Assembly: GCA_033558025.1 (NCBI GenBank)
Contig: JAUCEF010000002.1
Location: forward strand, 992,001-1,056,000
Direction: 5' to 3'
Length of the DNA: 64,000 bases
DNA from: Phytophthora sp. 'mugwort'
Lineage: Eukaryota > Oomycota > Peronosporomycetes > Peronosporales > Peronosporaceae
In this document: one piece after another, positions 1 to 12,741 of the stretch
Layout: every line of letters begins with the position of its first letter
Position numbering within the stretch: position 1 is the stretch's first letter
Made by a program: the position numbers and the translations under genes
Notes under the pieces: generated by a model
What the model was told of the DNA's origin: nothing
The model's database searches: none
The model's input: the letters and a program-made list of their open reading frames with translations, nothing else

Positions 1-873
1 CTATGGACGAACTTAGCGGCGCAGTGTTATTAGACAACGTTCTTGATGCTCCTGGGTTTAAGAGAGCTCTCCTTTCAGTGAAACAATTGAATGATGACAG
101 AATGAAATCTTAATTTTCTGACAAGGAGTATTTCATATTTAATAAACCATATTAGGTGGATCGGTGCGGCGAGGAGTGTACATATTAAACATTGCGGCCG
201 GTTTGGCGGCCTGTGCATTACGGACAAATTCAATTGTGGACTGGCTCCAACTACTCGGCCATGTAAACCACCGCTCAATAATCAAACTGTCAAAACTAAC
301 GCTGTCAAAGGGCTCAAAACCGCGGGTCCTCTCGCACCCTCTGAGTCATGTGTAGTGTGCGCACAAGGAAAGATTGGTCGATCCCCTGGTCCATACAAGG
401 CGTCAAGGTCTTCCGGAGCACAAGACGACGTTTGCCATGGCGGCCTCGCTGGTCTGTTTGGGCCAAGTTATTTTGGTAGCCAGTATTAGTATGCCCTAAA
501 GTGGATAGGACGTCCCGAACAACCGTCTATTTCTTAAAGCACAATGACGAAGCGGCAACTTGGGTCGAACTTATATGAACCGGCGATTTAATGAATCGAA
601 CAATATCAAGGTATACAGATCTGACAATAACGGAGAATTTCAAGATGGGGGTTTCCAAAAAGTCTTCGATGACGAAGGTATTACAATAATGGTCCTCGTT
701 AAGGCAGCAGCAAGAGAGCACGGCCGCAGTAGTAGTATCGCTACGCCGCTGATTGGCTAAAACGCATTCGCCATCTTGCTGCCTACCATTTCTATCTTGC
801 CTCGATTTTAGTGCAAAGTGCAGCAGAAAGTCAAGTCCACTCCCTCTTGTAGCAGCATGCCTCTCCAAAGTGA

Positions 874-928
874 GGTTATTACAGGAAGTTCCTCCCCCTC
901 CAGAGCGGAGGAACTTCCTGTAGTGACC
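874..928. repeat. Inverted repeat (hairpin) inside the decayed Copia integrase
   Basis: Arms 881-895 and 907-921 are perfect reverse complements of 15 bp around an 11-nt loop. The pairing extends outward to 874 and 928 with two mismatches. It lies at the edge of a tandem-repeat tract that breaks the integrase region. Confidence 0.8.
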
Positions 929-939
929 TGCGCGGGATC

Positions 940-1200
940 GGGGGACGACGCCACGCACTGCACGGACTTGGAGGACGGCACGGACTCGGAGGAGGCCTCC
1001 ACGGACTGCACGGGTTTGGAGAAGACCAGGAACTGCACCAAATTGGAGTAGGCTGTCACAGACTGCACAGGCGTGAAGGCTGTCGCGGACTGCAGTAGCT
1101 TGGAGGCTGTCGCAGACTGTAGGAGCTTAGAAGAGGTCGCAGGCTTGGAGTAGGCAACGGACTGAAAGGAGAATGACACGGACTGCACGGACTTGGAGAA
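940..1200. repeat. Degenerate short tandem repeat tract
   Basis: About ten imperfect copies of a unit around 27-36 bp, built on a 'gactgcacggacttggag' theme, run through this stretch. Both strands read open for part of it because the repeat is low in stops, so the open frames here are not taken as genes. Confidence 0.65.
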
Positions 1201-3887
1201 GGGGGAGGATTGTGAATTTGCAGCGGCCGTTGTTGTTGCTACTGGGGCTCTCAGTTTGATCTGCTTATGATTGGATAAACTTGCAGGGTGGTTTTGCGAC
1301 GCTACCTGCTGTTGTCAGAACTGAGAACCACTAATGGAAATGTCTGATCCCGACGTCCATTATCAAAACGGTGTCAAGAACGAACACATCGAACTATCGC
1401 AGACGCTACTCGCACTATCATGCTTCAAGCCAAGTTCCCACACTATCGGAGCACGAAGATCGAAGCACAATGTACGCAAGAAATCGAGTTCTTTCTCGCT
1501 CTGACCCTAACAAAACGCCTTCCGAAACGTTTTGGGGACGAAAAACTGACTTAAAACTTGTCAAACCTTTTGGGCAACGGTGTGTTGTCGTACTCGTTTT
1601 CTGGAAAAAGTCGACAGCTTACAAGTTCCGACCCAAGGGTAGGCCAGGCGGAAGTGATCCTCAACGAAAAGGTTTATGCCACCGGGAGAGTAATCAAGTG
1701 GTGCGCAGTCGAAGTGTCATTTTTCGAGAGCCACCGAAGTCTGAATCAAAAGTGAGTGGTTTATCCGGAAACGACGTGGATGTAAATCATTCGGAACATG
1801 ACGTGATCGATGAACCGGATCCGATACCTATAATGTCTGATGTTAATAACGATCATCGAGATGAAGACAAAGATATTGAAGATGACAATCCGTAAGATCT
1901 CCTAGACACGGATCATGAACCCGAAGTAATGCTATGAATGAATCTGTTGGATCGGCTTTGACTCCTTATCAAGTGGATGAGATTAATGGTTTTAATTTTG
2001 TCAACCCATCTCCGACGATCAGAACGGGTCGCAAATCGGTCACTTGTCTTAGTACTCAGCACTGTGCATGTCACGCTGCGGGAAGTTATTCACGAGCCCC
2101 TAGATTTGAAGAAAGCACAAAATCCAAACAGTTGGTCCTTTTGAAAAAGGACATTCAAGAAGTAGTTGAATAAAAGCCAGCGATACATTTGATCTCGTCG
2201 AACCATCGGCAGGAGCCCATATAATAGGCTCCACAATTGTTTTGTGAGTTATGTCAGACGAATGCGGGGAAGTTGAGCGTTTAAAGGCTCGTTTTCCACA
2301 CGTCATGGGGGTCAAACAAAGTTATATTAATGGGAGCTTATGCAATGAACATCAGCTCAGTCCGATAAGGGACGAGAGAGGCGGGTATTTCTTGCTTGCG
2401 TGGCGTTCTTCTGGAATTGAAGTGAGGGGAGAACGCCACGTCCATCAAGTGGTCCCTGGAGAGCGACCCGGACAACCGCAGATATACCGGTATGCACCGG
2501 TATACCAGAAGTACAACTTGAAGTGGAAACATAATTCCCTGGCTTCACCACGAAAATACAGCATATGAGCTCAGGGTTTTACACAGGAATTTCTGAAAGA
2601 CTATTTTCGAAACTTATGCCCCATTGGCCAACCTTAACTCAATCCGTGTATTTTTGCGTTGGCTACCCAAAAAGGGACGCGCGTAGGCCAATGCGATGTT
2701 CCGACAGCGAACGCCGACGCAGGATTGTCCGAGATACTTTATGTTCGACAACCACGCGGATTTGAAGAAATGAGTAAATCACATGTGTGGAAACTAAAGA
2801 AAGCCCTGTACGGACTTAAACCAGCTGACAGGGAATGGAAAGTGGAGCTTAATAATTATCTCGTAGCGTATGGTTTTGTGCCTAAAAGAGAAGATTCATG
2901 TGTTTGTACTCATCCAGTTGACAAATTAATTGCTCATCAATGTGGATAATATTTTCATCGGTTACCATGGCGAATGTGAACTTCTAAGAGTGATGCAAAC
3001 ACTTCATTCCAAGTACCAAAGTACAGAGCTCGGCAATGTACGTTGGATTTTGGGGATACGAAATAACATGGACGTAAATCGAGTCATGACACTGGACCAA
3101 ACACAATTTGCATCTGAGGTGTTGCAACGTTTTGATATGGAAGACTGTCGACCCCGAAAGACACCTATCAATCAAGCCACAATTTTATACAAACGAGCCG
3201 AAGAATAAAAACTATCCCTACCCGACAAGCCGTTGGGGCTCTCCTCTACCTGGCACGCGTTATTCGACCTGATATCGCTTTCGCAGTAAATCAAATTGCC
3301 GCGCACGCATCCAGGCCTCCGAAATCTCACTGGATCGCAGTAAAACATCCTAAGATGTATCGAAGACACTAAAATATGGGTCTCATCTACGTTCGAAATG
3401 AATTGGTCGTTCCAGTCAGAGTGCAGATTGGGCCAACAACGGAGAGGATCGCAAAAGCAATATCTGGGAATTCTCGTGCAAGTATTCGGCAACGCTGTGT
3501 CTTGGCAAACCAAAGGACAACGGCTTGTCTCAAAATCCTCTACCTGATATGTTGCTGCAGATGATGGAGTGGTGGAAGAATTTGGATACGGATGCTGCTT
3601 CAAAATTGGTAAGATCGCAAGATAACTTAGTTATCCCGGCTATGATTGCAACAAGTCTGCTATTCCGAGGATTGTGAACGATGAACATTTACCAGCTCAG
3701 AAAACGGTGGATTGCCGCGTCTTCTCGATCCGCGATGCTATTAAATGTGGACATCTTCAACTTACTTACTGCCCAACTACAGTGATGCTAACCGATGAAT
3801 TTTACTAAGGCACTTGGAAAACTCGCTTTCGCGAGCGTCGCGATGCCATTGGAATTAAAAGGCTAACGTCCAGCGCTGGCGGGGAAG

Positions 3888-4023
3888 TGTTGAAGTAGTC
3901 CGCTTTAACGTTGATGGGTTAATGGACACATTCAGACAAAAGATTTCTATTGACTATTAACTTTCTTATGCATGACTAAATAAATCACTTTCCGAATTTC
4001 ATTCCAGTTTGACTATCCAGCAC
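3888..4023 (+). repeat. Candidate 3' LTR start of the decayed Copia element
   Basis: The sequence TGTTGAAGTAG follows a purine-rich tract (ggcggggaag) just after the last RNase H-like codons. All other Copia LTRs in this window also start TGTTGA. An AATAAA-like signal lies near 3980. The 3' limit (a CA near 4023) is a guess. Confidence 0.4.
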
Positions 4024-4639
4024 ATAGGTTTACCACTTCCTACCTAGTAGGTGTTATTCTTGGCTGGTAAGCCGGGTGGATGTTAGCACCTTTGTCCAGC
4101 ACTCTCTTACAGTCCCGTTGTTCTGGCCCGCTTGGGCTAGGATATGACTCGAGCAAAGGTAGTTGTCAATTAAAAAAACAGGGAGGCTCCGTTACTCGGC
4201 GAGTTCTTGTAGTTTGTCTGCCGACGATCCGAGCGCTGCAAAGAAAGCGCGCGTGTACCTACAAATCAATAGCCAAGGCTGATAGTATCCTACCGGCTTT
4301 GGAAAGCTTTTCATATCACACGGTTGTAACGTGGCGCAGAAAAACGTCGCATTGGGAGTGTGCTAACCGACTCACAGACCCACTTCGACGCGTTAACCTC
4401 CTCCTCTCGACTGGATTCAAGTGTATGCTGTAAGAATTGAGGTTTGCGAAGGATCTACGTACTACAAGTGGAGCGACCCGACGCGTAAGCGTGCTACGCG
4501 TGTTCATCAAGTCCTGGAATGTGGATCCACCTCGCCGACGACATCCCAGGATCGACAAACCCTAGTCGTTCGGAACCTTACGAGTATCATGTCTAGTCCC
4601 TGTTCCTCTTCAAGGGTTTTGAAACGTGGTCAAGCCGAA

Positions 4640-5510
4640 AGTATCCAGTATGGCGGATCCTGCACAACTTAAGCAGAGTATGATCGCTTCGATTCAGAAG
4701 CAGGTCAAGCCCATTGCGACTCTCACGCACATGAAACAGATATCGAGCTTAAGCTGGAAGATGTGAAACTGCCTACGTATGTGGTATCCTGAACGATTCA
4801 TTTGATTTATATAAACAACAGATTGACAAGTACTTTGCTAAGCGTACCGCGTACAATGCCGTCGTAGCTGATACACTGAAGCATGTGCTGCACATTAGTA
4901 CATTGCAGAAATGGACACTATTGCGAAAGTCGACGACTTCGTTATGAAGTTGGAAGGCAAGTTCGTACCAAAACACCTGCAAGAGCATCTGCGAGAGCAT
5001 ATGAACGACCTGAAAGAGCGCAGTTGTAAGGATTTGTCTGACTATGTCAGCAAGTTTCAGAACTTACTGGAGTCACACAGATGGAGGAACTGGACAAAAT
5101 CAGTTAATTTTTGCGAGCTACTATCGTCCAGTGTACGTGAAGAGTTCAATGCCGGCGCACTAGACTATGATCGACCTCATCCTCAGCATAGGCATCCGGA
5201 TGGAAACAAGGAGTGCCGTGAGTACCGAGCGCACGAATAAACAGGTGATGCAGCGGAGCCACTAGAAATTGATAGCGTGTACATACCATTACGAGATGAA
5301 TGCATACGCCGTAACCTGTGTGCAGGTGTGGAAGCCCTCCGCATAGGTCTAACCAATGTCCTATTCGATCGCAGCAGAAACAAGAGGACACCACCAAGGT
5401 ATAATCACTCGAGGCAACGACGTAGTCGTGCGCAGACAAGGATGGGCAATGTCCATGATAATGATGGCGATCTAGATGGCACTACGGAAATGGTTGTCGT
5501 GGAGTAGACG
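4640..5510 (+). pseudogene. Gypsy Gag remnant
   Basis: The best frame, 4911-5240, reads a helical, charged capsid-like segment (KLEGKFVPKHLQEHLREHMN...SDYVSKFQNLLESHR) typical of retrotransposon Gag. A degenerate zinc knuckle (CGSPPHRSNQC) follows around 5320-5370 in another frame. Gag would form the particle that packages element RNA. Stops and frameshifts make it non-functional. Confidence 0.65.
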
Positions 5511-5689
5511 GCCATGAGTATAGCCGAAATCAATGACAAATGGTGACGCGAAAAAGACCACACAGGAGCATTTTAACTTCGTGGAAGTCGATGGACCTAC
5601 CTCCAGCCGCCACAAGAACACGGAGACTACGTGTCAGGATGAAAAAAAAGCGACGAGTTGAAATCCACCCATGATCCTATCTGCAAGAT

Positions 5690-8060
5690 TGCTTTTGATG
5701 AAATCGTGGATGTGCTCCCGGATAACTTACCCGATAACCTCCCATGTCAACTTCGAGCTAGAGCTGAAAGAAGTCGCTAAACCAAGTTCAAAACCCCGTT
5801 TCGCTTGTTGCAAATGGAGTAAGATACCCTCAAAGAATTGGTAGAGGAAAACTTGCGTAAAGGGTTGGTTGAATTATCAAACTCACCTTGGTTGTCGGGC
5901 ATCTTCGCCATTCCGAAGAAATTCCCGTAGACGTGCATGTTTCCTCGCAGAGCTGAATGGCTTTGTAACAGAACTTGGGAATTCCGTTACGCTGGGGAAT
6001 TGACTATCGAACATCATCTTAGATCAATGCTAAATCCCTTTACCGTCGACCGACATAACACTTGGATAGCGAGGGCAAATGTCATGCATATTCATGACTA
6101 AAGCCATCCATGTGTAAGGTGACACAATACGTAGATGTATGTGTCATAAATACAGAAACGGCATCCCGCTTCACCTCCCAACCTCCCAAAGGTCATTCTG
6201 TAACAGTTTTACGTTGTAAACCGCCTCCAAAATACCCCCAACAAAAAGACCCTAAACACTGCCTTCTTCCCTCCCAAGATTTGCTCCTGATGTAGTGCTC
6301 GATCTGGACCTATCCCGAACATCCAGTTGCGCCAAGCTGTCTTGCATGAGCACTTGGCCGCAAGCTCCAGCAGAGAAAAGAAGAAGTAGTAGAACATCAA
6401 GTACGGCAGAGGTTACGATGCCAAATAGAGGAGCTGCCGATGGAATACGAGAAAGCTCAGCTGGCCTTCAAGAAAACGGAGAAGGCGATCGAGCACCTGA
6501 ATCAGAAAAGACACAGCAGAAGCATGGGCTAGTGCAGCTTCGATTGGCAGTTGAGGGGTAAGTACGAGACAATTGCTAAAGAAGAGCAACAGCTTGGGCG
6601 AGTTGCCGGGTACGGCGACAAAAAGCCTAGGTTGACTGCTGTCTATCATGTCATCATTGAGGATCTGGCGTAGCCGATGCCTCAAGAGAAGATCGCAACA
6701 CACGTCGTTGCTTCCCAGAGCACTGTATCTCGACACTCCGGTGAAACCTGTACCCCAGTGCCCAGGGTTAAGTTATCGAATGAAAGGCTACTTGCTCCTG
6801 CGCGATTATAGTTCTTTATTAACATCATATCGCATACTATTGTGACTAAGTTTCACTTCTAAGCTAACCCTTTTTATCTCGTAAACAAAGTGATGTCCGT
6901 TCGGTAGGATTTAAAAAACTGACACGAGCATTATCTGACAGGCTCCGAAGATGGATGCCTATTTCATGAATTGGCATGAATTCTTCCCTCGTATCCAAAT
7001 CTTATGTCGGTCAACAGTACTTGTAATCGAAGAACTATCTGTGGATGCGACATATTTACCCTTGTTGATCTTGAACAAGGATATGACCTAGTGTTGGTAG
7101 TAAAGCCAAGTCGGTCATATACTTCGTTTTCAACGTCAAGGAAACATATCAATGGTGTACCTATTAATATGACTGAAATGCCAGAAACGTGGCACAGCTC
7201 TTGCGTACTCTTGTAGAGCAGTTGACATTGTCGTCGTGTATCTGGGTGACATCTGCATCTTTTCCAGCAGTATGACGGAACTTTTTTAAAGCGTCTACGC
7301 TAGATTTGTGAAGTACTGCGCCGGGAAAAGCTCTATGCTGACATGTACAAGTGTTTATTTGGACAACAGGAAGTAGCGTTTCTGGGTCGCGTAGTGTCCA
7401 AAGATGGATTGAAGGTATCATCGCAACAAAAAGGCAATCGTGAAGTATCCCGCCCCACCATCACGGAAAGCGCTGTTGAGCTTTCTTGGTATAGCAGTAT
7501 ACTCTTCTGTGATTTCGCAAAAATTACATGCCCCATAAGAACGTCGACTCAAACAGAGACACCGTTTACCTGGGAGGGTGAGCATGAAAATGCTTTCCTC
7601 GCGCTCAAGCTTGCACTTCAATAAGCGCCATCGTTGAAGCTGTCAAATTTTACACGGCCGTTTATCTTGACTACCAATGCATCTGGATAATGCATGGGTG
7701 GAGTTATGTCCCAAAACTATGATGGTGTCGACATCCGATTTTATTCTTTTCGAAGAAGTTGAATAAGCATGACCGTGGATGGCGACGCACGCGCAGGAGC
7801 TGTTAGCTTATTAAAACAGAAACGGAAAAGTGGAGACGTTCCCTACACGGACGTCCGTTTGACTTATACATGGATAGTTCTGCGGATGTTGCATCATCCT
7901 CGCGTATCGAACCAAAAATAGCTCACGTCTTAACACATTTCTCCAACTTTAGGCTTACGTTACACCACGTGTGTGGCAAAGCTAACGTGGTGGCCGACGC
8001 AATATCGCGACATCCGGTCGCAGCTTCGGACGAGCTTGAAGCTAAACCAGCTCCATTACC
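5690..8060 (+). pseudogene. Gypsy reverse transcriptase and RNase H remnant
   Basis: An RT N-terminal piece (KELVEENLRKGLVELSNSPW) lies around 5830-5900. After about 830 bp of unrelated sequence (6110-6940), RT resumes; the active-site block reads VVVYLGDICIFS near 7220-7265, where the usual Y-x-D-D is YLGD. Then comes a thumb/connection piece (MYKCLFGQQEVAFLGRVVS, 7343 onward). RNase H ends at 7930-8030 with HHVCGKANVVADAISRHP, the classic end of the Gypsy RNase H region. Frameshifts are frequent. The 6110-6940 insert reads partly as a coiled-coil peptide that I do not recognise. Confidence 0.7.
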
Positions 8061-8289
8061 CAGTGTTACTTGCGCTGTTCAGGATGATGACGACTCCTAT
8101 AACCAGCACGTAATTTATACGCAGGAGCAGATGGTTCAATCATCGGTATCACGTCATATGTCGGTTGAAGCCCCCCACACCTCATTCTCAACGATATCGA
8201 CTTACGAGGGAGAGTCGTTCTATTGGTGTTCCGGAAAGCAAGACGACAAACAGCGTCGATTTTCATTATGCGAGTCCCTACTTGTCCGA

Positions 8290-9725
8290 TAACCAGAAGA
8301 GGGGATTCAATTCGGGAAGATTTAGGACCAAGAATTCAAGCGACAATGAGCTCAGGGTACCCAACAGGAAAAGTTTATGGGAACACAGAGGTCTACTCTT
8401 CCTCAAGAACACATAGCGAGATACAGTCTACCGTTTGTGCGTTCCGAAGCGCAAAGGTCTACGTACTAATGTCATCGTATAGTTCCATGATGGCTGCACG
8501 TCAGCAGATCCGGGTAGCCGCTGTATCTATATTAAACTGTCGCAACGGTATTGGTGGCCGACTATGGATCGTGTTATTCGAGAGTATGTTCGTACCTGTT
8601 AGCCCTGCGCGAGAGTGAAGTCCAGCAGTCAGAAGAAAAAGGGTTTTCTGATGCCAATACAATTCCCTAAGGAATGCTGGGAAGTTGTTTCGATGGACTT
8701 CATCACTGGATAACAGGTGTCGGATTTGATTATATCTTAGTTGTCATCGGCCAACTGTCGGAACGCGCAAAGTATGCTATACGACGGCAGATGCCAAGGA
8801 CTCAGACAAAGTTTTCCTTAATGCTGATATCAGACACCATGCTGTGCCAAGAGTATTATCAGCGGCCGTGACTCTAACTTCATTTCAGGTTTCCGGAAGT
8901 CACTTACGAAGCTGATTGGTATCAAGCTAGGGATGACCACAGCTCATAGCGCTCAAACTGATGGGCAGACAAAAGGTCAGAACTTAGTACTTGAAGCGCC
9001 CTGAGATGCATAGTATCGTAACCTGGTGATGAATGTGTGAAGTATCTTAGAACTGTAGAGTATGCCAACTAAACTCTCGTCAACGCATCAACAGAACTTA
9101 CTCCATTCGATGTAGAGGGGAAGACGTAAGGTGTCAAACCCCCTAGTGGCTGAAGAAACGAGAGGCCTACTTCGGAACAAGATGTAACGATTGCAAAATT
9201 CGAAAAACTTCGCACAAGAAGGGCACGAGATCTTAGAAGAAGGGTGGCTAGTATCTCGAACAACTCTAAGACACGCATAAGGAGTACTACGATAGCAACG
9301 CCTGGAAGTCGTCCTCAAAGATGGTGACACAGTAGTTGCTCGATACAAAAACATGATCTTAAAAAGATCGTTAAATAGGATAGGGAACTGAAGAAAGGAA
9401 AGCTAACGGTAAATAAAGTTGGTCATTCCGTAGTCGAACGCATGGTAAACAACAAATATGATCCTACCCAGCGTAATGAGGAGGATAAATTCTACGTTTC
9501 GTGTCGAACTCCTTTCGCATTACATGAAGAGCGTGTCGGACTTCCCAAACCGCCGATACCGAAAGTTCCTCCGCTTATAATCGACGAAGGAACTGACAAG
9601 AAACCATACATCGTGGAAAGGTTGCTAAGGAACCACGCGAGACGTTGTAATCATTAATGGTTAGTCCAATGTCACGGTCTGCCTGATCATGAAGCGACAT
9701 GGTGGGGAACGAGAAAGATATCAAA
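8290..9725 (+). pseudogene. Gypsy integrase remnant with C-terminal chromodomain
   Basis: The integrase core is recognisable by GFDYILVVIGQLSERAKYA (8717-8775) and then the conserved stretch around 8890-8970 ending in A-H-S-A-Q-T-D-G-Q. At 9600-9720 a chromodomain-like end reads YIVERLLRNHARR, then in another frame WLVQCHGLPDHEATW. Chromodomains direct integration to particular chromatin in chromoviruses. The whole region is broken by stops. Confidence 0.7.
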
Positions 9726-9969
9726 CTTGTTCCCATTGACACCACCTTTTCGGAATATCGCCGTTGCCAAAGCGAACCTAACCGGGGAAGATATCAGATC
9801 AAGCACGGCGCGCCAGTCATCACATCTAGGCCATTTCCCCACGGATGTGCTGACGGGCACGACAGCAGCCCATGTACCAAGCCGCCATGCGCGAGCTGCC
9901 TTGGGCGGCCAGGACGAGCATGGCAGGCAGCCGCCGAAGATACATACCGGGTGTGTACCTGTACACATA

Positions 9970-12030
9970 ACAACATTTAGGAAAGAAAACCGTAGCTTAC
10001 GTTTAGGTTAAGTACAGATTCAACAACCAAATAAGCTTACCTAGTAAGGAGCGCATGAAGCGAGTACGAGGCTGCCTCCCGCGTGCTTATCGTAGCGAAA
10101 CAAGAGACATACAAATAGTGCAGAGCCGTCACAGCGAAGGACAGGCTGCATTGACCTTTGCGGGATGTACCGCTGCCTTCTGTACCGGCACGGAGTGCCA
10201 TCAAGACACTGGATCGCGCCAAGGCGGCTCAGTATTGCTAGAGCCCGCTGCCCACCTGTGGCTTGGCGAGGTGCGGTCGCTCGCTGCTCGCCAAGGCCCG
10301 GCGTCATGTGTTCGGCTCCTGTCTGTTCGAGCAGCTATTCAACATTGTCTGATCGAGCACTGCTCGCCAGCAATCTAGTCCAGCGCTGACATGGGTTGGT
10401 AGGGAGGGTACGCGATTAACCGCAGCAGAGTTTAGGCCATTATCATTATCGCCGTGACATCATGAGCGCCAGCAATATCATTGCCGTCCTACACGCGTTC
10501 CCGTTGGCTTGGGATGAGCAAGACCTGCGCCTCTATCTATATATCTACCTACCTAAAACCTTAGGTGTGCATGCTCAAGCCTTCGTATTCAGCACCAGGA
10601 AAAGCCCGGTCGTCGATGAACAACAAGCTCGGCTTTGTGTCTCTGTTGAACGAGTACTGGCAGGCTCGGACATGGCGTTGCCGTTGCCGACGACCCGGCA
10701 AAGCCGAAATTCTGCGCCGGTAACTGCACGTCGGACCACGCATTGTCACTTTCGCTTGGCAAACGAGGTTTCGGCGAAAGGTTTGCCCCGCAGCAGCACG
10801 ATATGGGTGCCAACTCCTCCTGCCATGCACCTATATCGGCGCTGCCAACGCATGCACTAAAAATAGCTAAATTGACTGAAGGTCCGTGGCTTCTGGCAGC
10901 GTGTCGACGCAGCATTCGCTACGACGAACGTATAGTACGGCTTGCTCGTGATGGACTGCCCAGTACGAAGGCATTTATCGCCACTGTGCGCCGTCGCACA
11001 ATGCTGAGAAGCTGCGCGAGTTATGGCGTAGGAATACCGGGAACTACACGATGGCGTTTATAAAGTCACATCAATCAGGCACACAGACGAGTGATTTTTC
11101 GGCTTCTGTGGGGAAAGCATGACGCTATGTACCTGCACAATTGGCTTGGGTGCCGATTCACAATGCTTACCACCGTGGACCACCATGGAACAACTGTTGC
11201 CGTTGCGCTCAAAAGTCGACAACTTGACAATGATGAAGCTGCTTCTCCCCTACTGCTACGTCGGACCGTGATGTCTCGACGCCTGTCAACAAACGCATCA
11301 AAGTGTTGGACCGCATCGTTGGTATTCTAGATGCATAGCAACGTGCGGCTAAAGACGCCGTGATGTTGTCTTCGATAGAGAAGGTCCGGTTTGCTAAGCA
11401 ATGGGGTTCCACTATTGCGGTTTAGCACGTACTAATGTTACTGCCTTGCAATGCGTGCCGCCGTTTATAGCGTTGTACAAGCGGCTGCAACTGAGCTATA
11501 CCAAGGAGTGTGCACCAGCCCTGCAAGGATCAACGGCTTGGAGAGACGCAGCGCGGTGGTGACCAACCGCAAGGGGCCAGCAATACGCCAACAAACATGC
11601 CCTAGCAGAAGTCGGCAGCATCGCCCAACACGGCATCGACGGCAGCTCTTTGACTGCTAGTGCGCTCTGGCGTAACTGCCAAACTGTGCCGATGGGCTAT
11701 TGAATTTATGGTGAAGCTTGAGAACGCAATAATGATCATGATTAACACAAGTACAGATTGAGAACCAAATCACATTCGGTTCATTGGTATGTGCAGCCGC
11801 GGATGGGCGTAACTTGTCGAGAATGGCTTTGCAAATAAAACTTGTTTTGTCATGAAGCATCAGCGAGATCGCTAGCATTGTACATAAGAATATCCGTGAA
11901 TGGCCACCCCCATCTGCGCCACCGCAGACCGAAGCTATTTCGGCGCCAACGCAATCAGCATAGAAGCTCTTTGCCGATTATGTTGGGGTCGGGCTCACCC
12001 GTTCGTTCGCAAGAAAATTGTAAATGACGG
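9970..12030 (+). other. Decayed coding region of unknown family
   Basis: Several + strand stretches read like protein but break often: 10860-11063 (WLLAACRRSIRYDERIVRLA), 11270-11430 (KRIKVLDRIVGIL, then FAKQWGSTIAV), 11450-11650 (VPPFIALYKRLQL, then SIAQHGIDGSSLTASALW) and 11880-12025 (LFADYVGVGLTRSFARK). I do not recognise a family. Its place between other elements suggests an old mobile element or gene relic. A 22-bp motif (agtacagatt...accaaat) near 10013 recurs near 11750. Confidence 0.4.
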
Positions 12031-12741
12031 TGGCGTAATTTATTAGGAGCGAAGAAATTTTCTAGCTTCACGGAAAGGGCATCTTCAATAGCCGCCACTT
12101 GTTCACAAGAAGTCCGAAGGCCATCTCGATCCAAATGCGAACTTGAGATACGTGAAAGTCGAAAGAGTCATGGTAGAGATCCCCAGCTAGCTGGGGTCTT
12201 GTATACGGCGTTAGGAGGTGGTTCGTAGATATTTAAGTATTGTCCGCAATGACGTGCAGACTGCGCTCGAGACCTTCGACAACGGACGGTAGGCTCCACA
12301 CGCACGTACGCTTTAACGTCGTTTGACCCCTCAGGATGCCTCGCATTAATGTACGCGAATCGGCTGTGGCAGTTCCCATCGTCCCGTAAACCCACCGCCG
12401 TCCTCGCCGTCAAAACCGGCATACTCGTCTTCCTGCTGCTGGCGACGCGATATAGCCACCCGTGTGTCGCACAGTTGCATCCACTGCTACCCCCCCCCCC
12501 CCCCCCCCCCGACGCCGGTTAAAACGTCCCTCATACTGCTCTAACCTGCTCTAAAAGTTCTAAAATATATTTCAAAAAAAATACAGACTTTAGCGAATTT
12601 GACCAATAAAGTTATAAATTACGAAACAGGGAATTAATTTTTAATAATGGATTCTAGTCATTGCCTTTAGCATAGCGTAGCCAGCCATTTGTAAGTTGAG
12701 TTTTTTTTATCTAACATTACCTGTGGCATTCACATTTTACA
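12031..12741. other. No gene seen; contains a C21 homopolymer
   Basis: No convincing reading frame. A run of 21 C lies at 12490-12510. AT-rich sequence with repeated 'gctctaa' words follows at 12540-12720 and probably belongs to the end of the adjacent Mutator-like element. Confidence 0.5.

Larger units (their letters stand above)
1..3887 (+). mobile_element. Decayed Copia (Ty1) retrotransposon, internal region
   Basis: Scattered frames on the + strand match Copia Pol in the usual order. An integrase core piece with the RSDNNGEF signature lies near 600-660. A reverse transcriptase piece at 2659-2949 contains WKLKKALYGLKP, followed at 2930-3208 by the second half of RT (LGNVRWILGI). The RT-RNase H connection (ALLYLARVIRPDIAFAVNQ) is at 3225-3290, and RNase H remains (NAVSWQTKGQRLVS) near 3490-3540. 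Many frameshifts and stops separate the pieces, so no protein can be made. The left end lies outside the window. Seen directly: the motifs and their order. Inferred: a single old element, interrupted around 760-1370 by unrelated repeat-like DNA. Confidence 0.8.
4080..9960 (+). mobile_element. Decayed Gypsy (Ty3) chromovirus retrotransposon
   Basis: Gag, reverse transcriptase, RNase H, integrase and a C-terminal chromodomain follow each other on the + strand in Gypsy order (RT before integrase). The chromodomain after integrase places it among the chromoviruses. All reading frames are broken. I could not define the LTRs by eye; the limits given are where coding similarity is seen plus short margins. 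Confidence 0.75.

Noticed and set aside
940..1200. Tandem repeats considered as a CRISPR-like array
   Set aside because: Repeats are degenerate, contiguous and without unique spacers, in a eukaryotic repeat context.
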